Below are positions 8,242 to 16,892 of a DNA stretch of 64,000 nucleotides, piece after piece. Position numbers and translations under genes: made by a program. Numbering within the stretch: position 1 is the first letter of the stretch; every line of letters starts with the position of its first letter. This DNA is from Bacteroidetes bacterium 37-13. GTDB lineage: Bacteria; Bacteroidota; Bacteroidia; Chitinophagales; LD1. The DNA lies in the NCBI GenBank assembly GCA_001897535.1, contig MKTC01000013.1, positions 26,519 through 90,518 of the forward strand, in the 5' to 3' direction. A model generated the notes under the pieces. It was not told where the DNA came from. It ran no database searches and saw only the letters and a program-made list of their open reading frames with translations.

Positions 8242-9552
8242 ATGAACTTCACCGTTGCCATTGTTGGCCGCCCGAATGTGGGCAAAAGCACTTTGTTTAA
8301 TCGCCTTATTGGCGAAAAAAAAGCTATTACCGATGATGTGAGCGGAGTTACCCGCGATAGAATTTATGGTGAGGCAGATTGGAGCGGAAGAGTATTTAAT
8401 GTAATTGATACCGGAGGGTTTGTGCCGCGCAGCGAAGATGTGTTTGAAAAACATATTCGCGAACAAGTTTTAATTGCAATGGAAGAAGCATCGCTTTTGC
8501 TTTTTGTGGTTGATGTTACTTGTGGCATCACCGATTTAGATGATGAATTTGCAGACCTGCTAAGACGTTCGCCAAAGCCTGTTTTTTTAGTGGTGAACAA
8601 AGTAGATAATGCTGAGCGCCAATACGATGCTACAGAGTTTTATAGCTTAGGAATAGAAAATGTTTTCATGCTTTCTTCAATTAGCGGAAGCGGCACGGGC
8701 GAATTATTAGATGCTATTACAGAAAAAATTCCTGCAGAAGCAGAAGAAAAGGAGGAAGAAAAAATTCCACGCGTTTGCATTATTGGTCAGCCAAATGTGG
8801 GTAAAAGTTCTATCTTAAATGCACTTTTAGGCGAAGAAAGAAATGTGGTAACTCCGGTTGCCGGCACCACGCGCGATAGCGTTCATGCGCGATACAGCAA
8901 ATTTGGCAAAGAACTTTTACTCATAGATACTGCGGGAATTAGACGCAAAGCCAAAGTGCAGGAAAATTTAGAGTTTTATAGCGTTATTAGAGCAATTAAA
9001 GCTTTAGATGAATCAGATATTGCTATTTTGGTAATTGATGCCTTAGAGGGCGTTACACAGCAAGATTTAGCCATTTTCCGCTTGGCGGTAAAGAAAAGAA
9101 GAGGCGTAGTGATTGCGCTGAACAAATGGGACGCAGTGGAAGATAAAGAGAGTAACACCATGAAATGGTATGAAGACTCTATTAAATCAAAATTAGCGCC
9201 ATTCAACGATTTGCCGATAGTATTTACCTCAGCCCTGGAGAAACAGCGTATTTTTAAGCTATTAGAGGCTGTAGAGCAAGTTTTTACCAATATGAATAGG
9301 AGAATCCCAACTTCGCAGCTAAACGAAATTATGATGGCTTCCATACAACGTTATCCGCCACCGCCAACCAGTGGCAAGTTGGTTTCTATAAAATATGTAA
9401 CCCAGTTGCCAACATCAACGCCAATGTTTGCCTTTTTCAGCAACCATCCAAAATATATTCGGGAGCATTACAGAAGCTATTTAGAGAACCAACTTCGCAG
9501 CAAATTTGACTATTGCGGAGTGCCTGTTCACATCGTTTTTAGAGAAAAGTAA
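8242..9552 (+). CDS. der: Ribosome-assembly GTPase Der (EngA)
   Basis: Essential GTPase that matures the 50S ribosomal subunit. The 436 residues carry two tandem G domains and a KH-like C-terminal domain. The first G domain has GRPNVGKS at residues 9-16, DTGGF and NKVD. The second has GQPNVGKS near residue 180, DTAGIRRK and NKWD. The KH-like region ends in PVHIVFREK. A Glu/Lys-rich linker joins the two G domains. There is nothing unusual in length or motifs. It is closely spaced behind rseP. Confidence 0.97.
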   Translation: MNFTVAIVGRPNVGKSTLFNRLIGEKKAITDDVSGVTRDRIYGEADWSGRVFNVIDTGGFVPRSEDVFEKHIREQVLIAMEEASLLLFVVDVTCGITDLDDEFADLLRRSPKPVFLVVNKVDNAERQYDATEFYSLGIENVFMLSSISGSGTGELLDAITEKIPAEAEEKEEEKIPRVCIIGQPNVGKSSILNALLGEERNVVTPVAGTTRDSVHARYSKFGKELLLIDTAGIRRKAKVQENLEFYSVIRAIKALDESDIAILVIDALEGVTQQDLAIFRLAVKKRRGVVIALNKWDAVEDKESNTMKWYEDSIKSKLAPFNDLPIVFTSALEKQRIFKLLEAVEQVFTNMNRRIPTSQLNEIMMASIQRYPPPPTSGKLVSIKYVTQLPTSTPMFAFFSNHPKYIREHYRSYLENQLRSKFDYCGVPVHIVFREK

Positions 9553-9569
9553 AATAATTTTTAATAAAA

Positions 9570-9603
9570 TTTGGAAAAATAAAGAATTACTCATTTATCT
9601 TTG
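9570..9603 (+). promoter_or_regulatory. Bacteroidota-type promoter of the small lipoprotein gene
   Basis: TTTG at 9570-9573 (-33) and a perfect TAnnTTTG -7 box, TATCTTTG, at 9596-9603, separated by 22 bases. The coding start used for the following gene (9643) lies about 39 bases downstream, a normal leader length, whereas an in-frame TTG at 9601 would lie inside the promoter itself. Confidence 0.75.
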
Positions 9604-9642
9604 CACGTCTTTTTTAATCAAACTTCAAAAACTAAAAGCAAA

Positions 9643-9858
9643 ATGAGAAAAGTATTTTTCGCTTTCGTTGCAGTAGCTGGATTAGCATTAGCTTCTTGCA
9701 ACAACAATTCAACTTCTGAGGAAGCAACAACAGAACCAGCTGCAACAGAAACTCCAGCTGCAGAACCAGCTGCAGAACCAGCTGCTGCTGAAGCTGCACC
9801 AGTTGCTACTGATTCAGCCGCTGCTGCAGAACCAGCTGCTACTGAAGCTGCTAAGTAA
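9643..9858 (+). CDS. Small Ala/Glu/Pro/Thr-rich lipoprotein
   Basis: A 71-residue protein: a lipoprotein signal peptide (MRKVFFAFVAVAGLALASC, lipid-modified Cys at residue 19), then a disordered tail made almost only of Ala, Glu, Pro, Thr and Ser with repeated AAEPAAEPA-like units. It contains no folded domain. The ATG at 9643 is preferred over the upstream in-frame TTG at 9601 because it starts exactly at the signal peptide and because the -7 promoter box covers the TTG. A strong promoter in front and a hairpin terminator behind make this a monocistronic, possibly highly expressed gene. Such proteins are common in Bacteroidota; their function is unknown. Confidence 0.82.
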   Translation: MRKVFFAFVAVAGLALASCNNNSTSEEATTEPAATETPAAEPAAEPAAAEAAPVATDSAAAAEPAATEAAK

Positions 9859-9883
9859 TTAGTAGTTAAGTTTAAAAGCTTAG

Positions 9884-9906
9884 AAACCTCGCCACAAGCG
9901 AGGTTT
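9884..9906 (+). terminator. Intrinsic terminator of the small lipoprotein gene
   Basis: A perfect 9-bp stem AAACCTCGC / GCGAGGTTT with a 5-base loop, followed by a run of T (TTCTTTTTTT). Confidence 0.9.
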
Positions 9907-9979
9907 TCTTTTTTTGTACAAGTAGGATTTCATAAACTACAAAATCACACTTTTCTAAAAATGCTGTAACTTTACACTT

Positions 9980-10633
9980 GTGTTCAACTTTTGGAAAAAA
10001 GAAATACCGAATTTAAATCGCTCTGCAGTTCCACAACATAGAAATACGTTGGAGTACGAAATTGCAGCAGCACTTTTGCCTTTAATGGCAGAAATGATTC
10101 GCCCTGTTGGTTTCTCAAAAAACTCTATTCAAATTGCGAAAACGTTTTTTGCAAAGCACTTTCCAAATTATCCGTTTCTAAATGTTGAAACTTCTATCCA
10201 AAACCACATTGCAATAAGCGGGCACGCTTTTTTAAGAATTAGTTGCCGCCATTTGCATAGCATGATTGAAAATGATTCATGCAAAACAGTAGTTTATTTT
10301 TTGCTGGAACTTGCTGCGGCTGATGATTTTATTCATGCACGCAAAATGCGTATGGCACAGCGTGTAGCAAGCTATTTGGGTATTTCTGAAAATGAGTTTG
10401 ATGGTATAAAAGCTAAATTTATTTCTACCAACAATCCATATTTTTTATTGGAAATTGAAGATACTGCATCACTCGCAGAAGTAAAAAGAGCATATCGAAA
10501 AATGATATTGCGCTTTCATCCCGATAAATGCCTCGATTGTATTTCGGAAGTAGAAGCCAATGATAAATTTTTACAGATAAAAAATGCCTTTGAAACGATA
10601 TTGAAAGGCTATTCTGTTGATGAGATAAAGTGA
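9980..10633 (+). CDS. TerB-DnaJ domain protein (DjlA-like, soluble)
   Basis: A 217-residue protein. The middle (about residues 85-140) resembles the helical TerB/DjlA domain, with LELAAADDFIHARKMRMAQR and ASYLGISENEF. The C terminus (about 148-210) is a J domain with helix II KRAYRKMILRF and the HPDK signature that stimulates DnaK ATPase. It is likely a DnaK co-chaperone. Unlike E. coli DjlA it has no N-terminal membrane helix. The only start giving full length is the GTG at 9980, just 5 bases after a -7-like TAACTTTA (9967-9974), so either the mRNA is nearly leaderless or translation starts downstream, for example at the ATG at 10085. The C terminus lies 21 bases from the convergent tadA. 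Confidence 0.75.
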   Translation: MFNFWKKEIPNLNRSAVPQHRNTLEYEIAAALLPLMAEMIRPVGFSKNSIQIAKTFFAKHFPNYPFLNVETSIQNHIAISGHAFLRISCRHLHSMIENDSCKTVVYFLLELAAADDFIHARKMRMAQRVASYLGISENEFDGIKAKFISTNNPYFLLEIEDTASLAEVKRAYRKMILRFHPDKCLDCISEVEANDKFLQIKNAFETILKGYSVDEIK

Positions 10634-10654
10634 GCAAGCAACAACACTTACAAT

Positions 10655-11095
10655 CTACAATCGCTTACCTTTAAAGAATTGCCGCATTAGCTCGGCACAT
10701 TCATTTTCCAGCACACCGCCAACAATTTCGGTAGTTGGGTGCAGCACTGTTTTTTGGAAAGTAGTGAAACCTGTTTTTGGCTCGCCCGTGCCATAAATAA
10801 TTTTGCCAATTCTTGCCCAGCGCAGTGCAGTGGCGCACATTAAGCAAGGTTCCACGGTAACATAAATTTCGCACTCTTCTAAAAACTTGCTGCCTAAGTA
10901 ATTTGAAGCAGCAGTGATTGCAATCATTTCGGCATGTGCCGTAACATCGGTAAGTTTTTCTACTTGGTTGTAGCCTTTGCCTATTACTTGATTTTTACAA
11001 ACCACCACTGCGCCAATTGGCACTTCGTCTTCTTCAAAAGCATACACGGCTTCTTTCAAAGCCAATTTCATAAAGTATTCGTGGCTGCGTTGCAT
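10655..11095 (-). CDS. tadA: tRNA adenosine(34) deaminase
   Basis: Zinc-dependent deaminase that turns A34 of tRNA-Arg(ACG) into inosine. The 146 residues are of standard length. The zinc and catalytic motifs are HAEMIAI (His54, catalytic Glu56) and PCLMC (Cys84 and Cys87). The motif spacing and the RWARIGKIIYG segment distinguish it from cytidine or guanine deaminases. It is on the minus strand, 21 bases downstream of porU, which lies upstream in the same direction; the two could be co-transcribed. Confidence 0.93.
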   Translation of the reverse strand: MQRSHEYFMKLALKEAVYAFEEDEVPIGAVVVCKNQVIGKGYNQVEKLTDVTAHAEMIAITAASNYLGSKFLEECEIYVTVEPCLMCATALRWARIGKIIYGTGEPKTGFTTFQKTVLHPTTEIVGGVLENECAELMRQFFKGKRL

Positions 11096-11116
11096 TTCGG
11101 CTGCGAAACTAATTTT

Positions 11117-14100
11117 TTATCGAATTACAACCACGCGATCGGTCTTAGAAGTTTGGTTGCCGTCTTGGTCTTTAAGTGTAATTCTGTAAATGTAAACACC
11201 TTTCATTACGCTGCCGCCTTCATCGGTGTCGCCTTCCCATTTTATGCCAGTTTCGCGATAGCCGCTTGGCGTAAAATTGCTGCGGATGTTGCGAACCAAA
11301 CTGCCATTTAGTGAATATATTTTCACATCTACATCTAAAGGTTTATCGGTGTAATTGTGTTCAAAAGAAAATGTGGTTGAAGTGCTGAATGGATTTGGAT
11401 AACAAAAGATTTTGTTGAGCACCAACGAAGGCGAAGTGCCTACCACAAAACTTATACTTGCTTCTGCTGAATTATTTTGTGTGTCCCACGCTTTTACGGT
11501 GAGTGTGTGCGGACCATCTTCTAATTTATGAAGTGGATAAAAAACACTGCCTTTTTTATAGCTGTTTAATTCACTTTCAAAATAATCGTTTAAGATAATC
11601 GGCTTGGCAGAATTTTCGTCTAATATGGCTGTAATTTCATGCCCTAAAGAATTGCCAACATTTATACCGAAATCATCTTCTAACAAAGCCAATAGTTTTG
11701 GATTGGCATCGGTGATTCCGCCATGAATAAAGTTGGTATCGTTCATAAATAGTGAAATAGTTGGGCCTTGGTCGTCAAACGCAATGCTATCAACACTTTC
11801 ACCTACATACACATCATTATCTAATCCGTGTGCATCAATATTTCTGCTTGGATCTTCTGCGTAATAGCTAATGCGCGCGTTGCCAATTTTATAGTCAATA
11901 TCTTTTGGCACCATAAAGCTAAAACTGAATTTGCCGTTTTGTACGCTTGCTTTGCCGTTAAACACTATGCTGTTGTATAGTTTAAATGTAGCTTTCGGGC
12001 TGCTTGGCGAGTTAGAAAGTGTGGTGAGGGTAGAAACTTTATCAAAGACTGTTGGATAAACAAAGCCATTAAAATCGTTGGCAAGTGAGCCGTCCCAATT
12101 ATGCACTTCGCCTTGCATGGTAATTTGTTGAAGTGCTTTCATGGTATCGTTAGAAAGGTTTGTGGGAACGCCATTTACCTCAGTTGTTACCACATTGAGT
12201 TCAGGATAATTTAGCGTGAGCGCAGGGTCGCCAAGTAATAAAAACTTGCGGTTGTTTACATCGTTTACCGCCCAAATACTATTTTTTGCTTGCATTAACA
12301 ATTCGCCCATGGTTGGCATTTTGCCGCGATATGGATTGAAAACATTTTTGATTAAAGCAGTGTTCAACACTTTGTTTTGGTAAGAATAAACCACACGCAC
12401 AGTTGATACCGCGCCAATACCACCTCCTTTAGGATTTACAATCAAATTTTCTCCGGCAGTTTGCCCTCCACTTCTATCAAACATGCCAAACTCGCAAGTG
12501 GCAGTTACAAAAAGTGGCAGCGTATTAAAGTTGGTGAGTTGCTGAATATCATTAAGGTTAAAAACTCTTTCGTGTGCCCAATTGGTTACGCTTCCGTGTC
12601 CAACCCAATTTAAAAGCAGCGTTCCTCTGTTCAACGAATTTAAAATAGCATCGTTTACTGCAGGATAGCGCGCTCCGGCAGGTGTGTTTACTCTTTGGTA
12701 GGCATCTAAGTAAATTTTGTTTTGGTTGTAAATTGGGTCTGTATTTGCCAAGTAATCTGCATAGCCGTTGCAATCGCTTAAATGTACGTTTCCGTCTCCA
12801 TCATCTGCTACAAAAGTTATTCTGTTTCGCCAGTTGCCTAAGGTGTTTGTAGATTTGTAGTTAATGATTTTGGTTACTACACCATCTGCTTCATCTGCGC
12901 TGCCCACAGGTAATCTTCCAATAGCAACATCAATAAAATTATTGCTGCCTAAAATATTTCCTCCTTCGCCATCATCTAACAAGCCATAAAAATCGTCACT
13001 CACAAATGTTCCAATCTCGTTTAGCGATTCATAGCTTTGGTAAGTAGGTATAAAATTTGTACTTGGCGAAATTCTGTTTTTCATATCAAAACTTCCATCG
13101 CCAAACAGCAATAAATAGCGCGGAATTTTATTAGAATCTCCGGCAGCATTATCGTAAAGCATTTTCATGAAATTGCGAATTGCTGTAGCATCTTGCTTGC
13201 CTGAACTAAATTCGTTGTAAATAGTTTGTGGCGTAGTAACAACAACCGAAATATTATTTTGCGTGCGATGAAAATCTGCCAAGCGATTTGCTGCATCAAT
13301 AAAATCAGGATAAGTAACAATTACCATATCCGGTTGCTCGCAGTTGTGCAAATTTTGGTTGCTTGTTTCTTCTACAAATTCAGGCTCAGGAAATGCAGCG
13401 TCAGATTTAAAAGCAACAAACTCTTTTAGTGTTGAAGTTGCAACAGTAAAAGTGCCGTTGTTCAGTGTTTGTTTTCGGGCTTCGTAAGGATTGGTAACGT
13501 CCCACACTTGCGCACCATTTGCATTGCCAATTTCAAATTGAGAAATTGCAGAAGGTGCAATGCTTCCCACGTTTCTAAAATTCATGCTGCTGCCCGTAAA
13601 AATTAAATTGCGCAAGCAGTTGGCTTCAATGTAATCAATATAAGCTTCACCGGTATTGTCTATGCTGCTGTAGCTGTAAGTGAGTTTAAAGTTATCGCTT
13701 GTGGGGCTAAATGTTTTTTGTATTGTTTGGCTATAAGCCACTGTGCCATAAAGCACAGCGCCAGAGCCGTTTATGCTATGGTTAAAGAGTGCGCTGCCTT
13801 GAGTGGAGCAGCTTATTTGTGTAGCGCCACTTGCGGTAGTTTGTGGTGTTCGTGCTGCTGCTACCGAAACTATATTTACAGGAGTAGAAGTTACAATATT
13901 TGGAAATGAAAAATCTACATTTACAGTAGTGCTAGTAGCGCTCATTTTATTGCCCAACCAAAGCCTGCCCGATTCCAATAAATTTTTTTCGTCTAATTCG
14001 TGGAAAGCAAAATCGTTGAAAGTATTTACAGTTTGATTTGCTACGCCCGTAAAGTTTTCATCAACTGCTTGCTTGCCGCTTCCTTTTTCAGTAGTAATAA

Positions 14101-14983
14101 AATAATAGTTTTTATCGGCATAAATATTTTTGCTGTGCACAAAAGGTTTTTGGTCGCCCGGATAGTTCCAAGCGTCAGCACTTTCTCCATAGAAAAGCAC
14201 AAAATCATCGGTGTCGAATTTGCCGTTTCCGTTTTTATCAAAAATATAAATTGGAAGCTCTAAAAGGTCATCAGCTTTTGGCTCTTGCCCCGCAGTTTCG
14301 TTTAGTTGTGCATGATAATTTCCAAAAACACCAAAGGTTGAAAAACTAATATTGGAAGGCTCTATGCCTAATTTCGATTTCAAAAAACTGTAAGTGAGTT
14401 TAAACATCGAAGTTTTATCGGTAGAAATTCTAAACCATTTGCCGGAAGCTAAAACAGAATTTGCAGCATAGGCATTTGTTCCACGCTGTGCGCTTTTATT
14501 TGAGTGCAAAACGGCATCGGCAAGTTGAATATTAAACGAAACAAGTTTTTCAATTGCACCTGAACTTTCATTTTTTCTAAATGGAAATATTTTCACTATC
14601 GCAATATTTCTTAGCGCAGTTTTTCCGTTGTTTATTTCAATTTTGGGTTCAGTAGATATATCGCTCAACAAAAGTGCTGTTGCAGAATCTACAGCTTCGT
14701 ATTTGGCATTGGTAATTGCTGCGCTTGCTTCGTTTTTTGTATAGAAGGAAGTGGTAAACGTTGGGAAAAAATTTTCGGTTTTGTTATGAATGGCATCAGT
14801 AAATTCAGGGCGAAGAAAATTACCTTCCGGCACTTCAACATTTTTTAAACTGCTGCTCCATTTTAATTCAAAGTGGTTTTCTTGCGCTTGAATAATGTTT
14901 ATTACAAAACACAATGAAAATACCAAGGCAACGTTCTTTGGTAAATTTTTTATTTGGTTTAGAAAATAATTGGTTCGCATCAT
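11117..14983 (-). CDS. porU: Type IX secretion system sortase PorU
   Basis: Cell-surface cysteine peptidase that removes the C-terminal signal of T9SS cargo and joins the cargo to A-LPS or another anchor. The 1288 residues begin with a signal peptide (about 1-33, ending VINIIQAQ). A peptidase C25 (gingipain-like) domain spans roughly 550-930, with GDGSFD, the catalytic GHG (His796) and TATCEFG (catalytic Cys830). The C-terminal ~85 residues form a FlgD-like Ig/sorting-type domain beginning NKIFCYPNPFS and ending VVVIR. Length and order match PorU of Flavobacterium and Porphyromonas. It is divergent from a broken PorP/SprF gene, while gldJ lies 3 kb away on the other strand. In flavobacteria porU is next to porV and gldJ; no porV is visible here. 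Confidence 0.93.
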   Translation of the reverse strand: MMRTNYFLNQIKNLPKNVALVFSLCFVINIIQAQENHFELKWSSSLKNVEVPEGNFLRPEFTDAIHNKTENFFPTFTTSFYTKNEASAAITNAKYEAVDSATALLLSDISTEPKIEINNGKTALRNIAIVKIFPFRKNESSGAIEKLVSFNIQLADAVLHSNKSAQRGTNAYAANSVLASGKWFRISTDKTSMFKLTYSFLKSKLGIEPSNISFSTFGVFGNYHAQLNETAGQEPKADDLLELPIYIFDKNGNGKFDTDDFVLFYGESADAWNYPGDQKPFVHSKNIYADKNYYFITTEKGSGKQAVDENFTGVANQTVNTFNDFAFHELDEKNLLESGRLWLGNKMSATSTTVNVDFSFPNIVTSTPVNIVSVAAARTPQTTASGATQISCSTQGSALFNHSINGSGAVLYGTVAYSQTIQKTFSPTSDNFKLTYSYSSIDNTGEAYIDYIEANCLRNLIFTGSSMNFRNVGSIAPSAISQFEIGNANGAQVWDVTNPYEARKQTLNNGTFTVATSTLKEFVAFKSDAAFPEPEFVEETSNQNLHNCEQPDMVIVTYPDFIDAANRLADFHRTQNNISVVVTTPQTIYNEFSSGKQDATAIRNFMKMLYDNAAGDSNKIPRYLLLFGDGSFDMKNRISPSTNFIPTYQSYESLNEIGTFVSDDFYGLLDDGEGGNILGSNNFIDVAIGRLPVGSADEADGVVTKIINYKSTNTLGNWRNRITFVADDGDGNVHLSDCNGYADYLANTDPIYNQNKIYLDAYQRVNTPAGARYPAVNDAILNSLNRGTLLLNWVGHGSVTNWAHERVFNLNDIQQLTNFNTLPLFVTATCEFGMFDRSGGQTAGENLIVNPKGGGIGAVSTVRVVYSYQNKVLNTALIKNVFNPYRGKMPTMGELLMQAKNSIWAVNDVNNRKFLLLGDPALTLNYPELNVVTTEVNGVPTNLSNDTMKALQQITMQGEVHNWDGSLANDFNGFVYPTVFDKVSTLTTLSNSPSSPKATFKLYNSIVFNGKASVQNGKFSFSFMVPKDIDYKIGNARISYYAEDPSRNIDAHGLDNDVYVGESVDSIAFDDQGPTISLFMNDTNFIHGGITDANPKLLALLEDDFGINVGNSLGHEITAILDENSAKPIILNDYFESELNSYKKGSVFYPLHKLEDGPHTLTVKAWDTQNNSAEASISFVVGTSPSLVLNKIFCYPNPFSTSTTFSFEHNYTDKPLDVDVKIYSLNGSLVRNIRSNFTPSGYRETGIKWEGDTDEGGSVMKGVYIYRITLKDQDGNQTSKTDRVVVIR

Positions 14984-15101
14984 TACATTTGTCCGCTTTA
15001 ATAAAATTCAATAACAAGACGAGGTTCAAACGATATTAGGTTTGCTTTATTGTGAAACAAATTTGCAGATATTATAAATTCTTTTTGGCAACAGCAGCAG
15101 T

Positions 15102-15407
15102 GTGAATGGTGTTTTTAGCAATAATTTTATTTGCCGTAACCATCAGGCTTCGCAAAAGCATTTGAGTACAACACGTTTTAAAGTGAACTTTATTGTATTA
15201 CTTATTTTTTGTGCATTTACTTTTTCTGTTAAAGCGCAAGATGTGGTAATGAGCCAGTTTTATTCGGCACCGCTTTATCTAAATCCGGCTATGTCGGGCA
15301 TTGCTTACGGACCGCGCTTTACGGTAAATTACCGCAATCAGTGGCCGTGAATGGGAAGTGGATTTAATGGCGGCTACACCACTTACATGGGTTCTTTTGA
15401 TATGCAC
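15102..15407 (+). pseudogene. Truncated PorP/SprF-family gene
   Basis: A signal-peptide-like N terminus (hydrophobic FIVLLIFCAFTFSVKAQ) leads into the start of a PorP/SprF protein, beginning DVVMSQFYSAPLYLNPAMSG. A TGA at 15348-15350 replaces the Gly codon found at the same place (17094-17096) in the intact copy. The frame continues to match for 19 more codons, then all similarity ends at 15407. The 174 bases 15234-15407 align without gaps to 16980-17153. I count 13 differences: 11 synonymous, one missense (Ser/Ala) and the nonsense change. The remaining four fifths of the gene are absent. The signal peptide region is unrelated to that of the intact copy. Confidence 0.9.
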
Positions 15408-15471
15408 TTCAAACAGCCTACATAACGTTTTTAAACTGTTTTACTTTATTGTTTAATGGATATAGCCTGTT

Positions 15472-15942
15472 TTACATTCTTCTTAATATAAGTACATTTT
15501 TACTATTACTGTCTTCCGTATAATGGATTAAAAGGGTATCATTCTTTACCGCATAACACAGTGAATTATTTAATGCACTTTGCATCCTTTTTTCTGTTTT
15601 AAAAAGTTCTCTATATTCTGTTGAGGCAGCCTGTATAGAAAGGTTATTAGGCGAAGTAATGTTATAGCTCCCTTTAATACCGGCCATTGCTGTTCCTGAA
15701 ATTACTCCGTTATTAAATAAGATATATCCGAGGACATGAGCAGAGTCATTTTGGGTTATTCCATTTCCGTCAAAAGTATAAGCAAAATACTCAAACCCCC
15801 ATTTTCCCTCAAACAATACTGTATCCGCAACACCACGATTTAAAAGGTTGGAACAAACAACTTGAGATGTAGCTCCTGTTTTTTTACAAGAGGAACTAAA
15901 ACATAGCACAATAAGAATTATGATATTTATAATACGCTCCAT
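15472..15942 (-). CDS. Hypothetical lipoprotein, possible META-like domain
   Basis: A 156-residue lipoprotein: signal peptide with lipobox FSSSC (Cys19). The mature part has a pattern reminiscent of META/HslJ-like domains: an opening EGKW segment, a central GSYNITSPNNLSIQAAST strand pair, a helix with TEKRMQSALN, then YAVKNDTLLIHY and a final LILRRM strand. That assignment is by eye and uncertain. It is the second gene of a two-gene minus-strand unit, 14 bases after the lipoprotein gene at 15957. Both lie between the broken and intact PorP/SprF copies, so they look like an accessory insertion. Confidence 0.65.
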   Translation of the reverse strand: MERIINIIILIVLCFSSSCKKTGATSQVVCSNLLNRGVADTVLFEGKWGFEYFAYTFDGNGITQNDSAHVLGYILFNNGVISGTAMAGIKGSYNITSPNNLSIQAASTEYRELFKTEKRMQSALNNSLCYAVKNDTLLIHYTEDSNSKNVLILRRM

Positions 15943-15956
15943 AGATTATTGATTAT

Positions 15957-16289
15957 TCACTGGTAGAAATTTTCATTTAGGGCTTTATCCAAATCACTCT
16001 CCTTTATTTTGCACTGTATCTTGTAGCCATCTATACAATTACATGCCTCACACAAAACTTCATACTCTGCCCTGTTATCCGTAATTTGAACTTTAAGCAC
16101 TTTTATTCCTTTGCTCTCAAGATATGCCTTAATGTTCTTTTTCTTTTCATTTTCGGGAACATTACTATTTCCCCATTTATCAAAACACCATGTTTCATCA
16201 TAATAAACCCATGTGGTGTCTATTATTTTTTCGCAACTAATGAATGTTGTTACCCCAACAAGAGCAAATATTATCAGTATTTTTTTCAT
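15957..16289 (-). CDS. Small Cys-containing lipoprotein, unknown function
   Basis: A 110-residue lipoprotein with lipobox FISC (Cys19). The mature part has a cluster of Cys (CEACNC near residue 84, another at 97) that could form disulfides or bind metal. I recognise no family. It is translated first in a two-gene unit with the gene at 15472. With its partner it may form a secreted or surface pair, but nothing in the sequence states a role. Confidence 0.65.
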   Translation of the reverse strand: MKKILIIFALVGVTTFISCEKIIDTTWVYYDETWCFDKWGNSNVPENEKKKNIKAYLESKGIKVLKVQITDNRAEYEVLCEACNCIDGYKIQCKIKESDLDKALNENFYQ

Positions 16290-16769
16290 AGAAATTATTT
16301 TAATCCGTTTTGTAAAACCAAAACTTCCCGTTTTAGTTGTTCAATTTCTTTCATTTGCATTTAGTTCATGCGTTAAGGTGCTTGTGCCAACTTGTAGATT
16401 GGAAAAGAGTTTCATAAAAAATAAATTTTATTAAAGGCTAATGGTAAAAAAAATAATTATATATTTTTTAATTTTTTGTTAAAAATGGGATTTGCTTATA
16501 GTTTTCAATCCTTTATCCATCTTATACTAAATTGATTTATAAATTAGTCTAATAATATATTGTATAATGCTCCCGATAGCTATCGGGATGATAGTCGTTT
16601 AGGACAATGTAATTGGACTATTACGAATATCCAATCGGTATTACGTGTAAGCAGACTATAATTGCGCGGTATAAAACAACAAACGGTGGAATATCTTATT
16701 TAACCATTTAAGGAAATACGGGTATCATTGTGGCGCGAAACAAATACGATTTAATTTTAAATAACAGTT
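16290..16769. other. Long intergenic stretch with decayed fragments
   Basis: About 480 bases without an intact gene. On the minus strand, 16295-16360 reads as a short coiled-coil tail (MKEIEQLKREVLVLQNGLK, then stop), like the C-terminal ends of Bacteroidota phage-tail/endosialidase-chaperone proteins, but it is too short to assign. A very AT-rich run covers about 16440-16500. A perfect 18-bp palindrome lies at 16571-16588. From about 16640 one frame reads 20 or so plausible codons on each side of a TAA; it may be a dead gene. I see no promoter I would defend. Confidence 0.5.
16571..16588. repeat. Perfect palindrome with CCGATA..TATCGG core
   Basis: TCCCGATAGCTATCGGGA, a perfect 18-bp palindrome in non-coding DNA. 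It shares the core CCGATA-NN-TATCGG with the palindrome at 33986-34005. Confidence 0.8.
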
Positions 16770-16892
16770 TTGAAAAGTCAAGGAAAAAAGAAGCAATGGA
16801 CTTGGTTTATTGTTGAAAGAATAAAATTTTTAAAACATTGTTTTTTATTTGCAAAACAACAACAAGGCAAATTAAACGTTTTGCCGTTTGCC

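Noticed and set aside
10934..11311. A 125-codon plus-strand frame spanning the tadA/porU junction
   Set aside because: It is antisense to both genes, which have intact catalytic motifs, and resembles no protein.
14984..15044. TACATTTG at 14984 and TAGGTTTG at 15037 as promoters in the porU divergence
   Set aside because: Both match the -7 consensus, but no TTG box lies at the proper distance and the downstream gene is dead.
16590..16620. A stretch reading DDSRLGQCNW resembling the YDPRLGRW motif of RHS proteins
   Set aside because: Only about ten residues match, there is no upstream RHS repeat, and it overlaps the palindrome. Chance is more likely.
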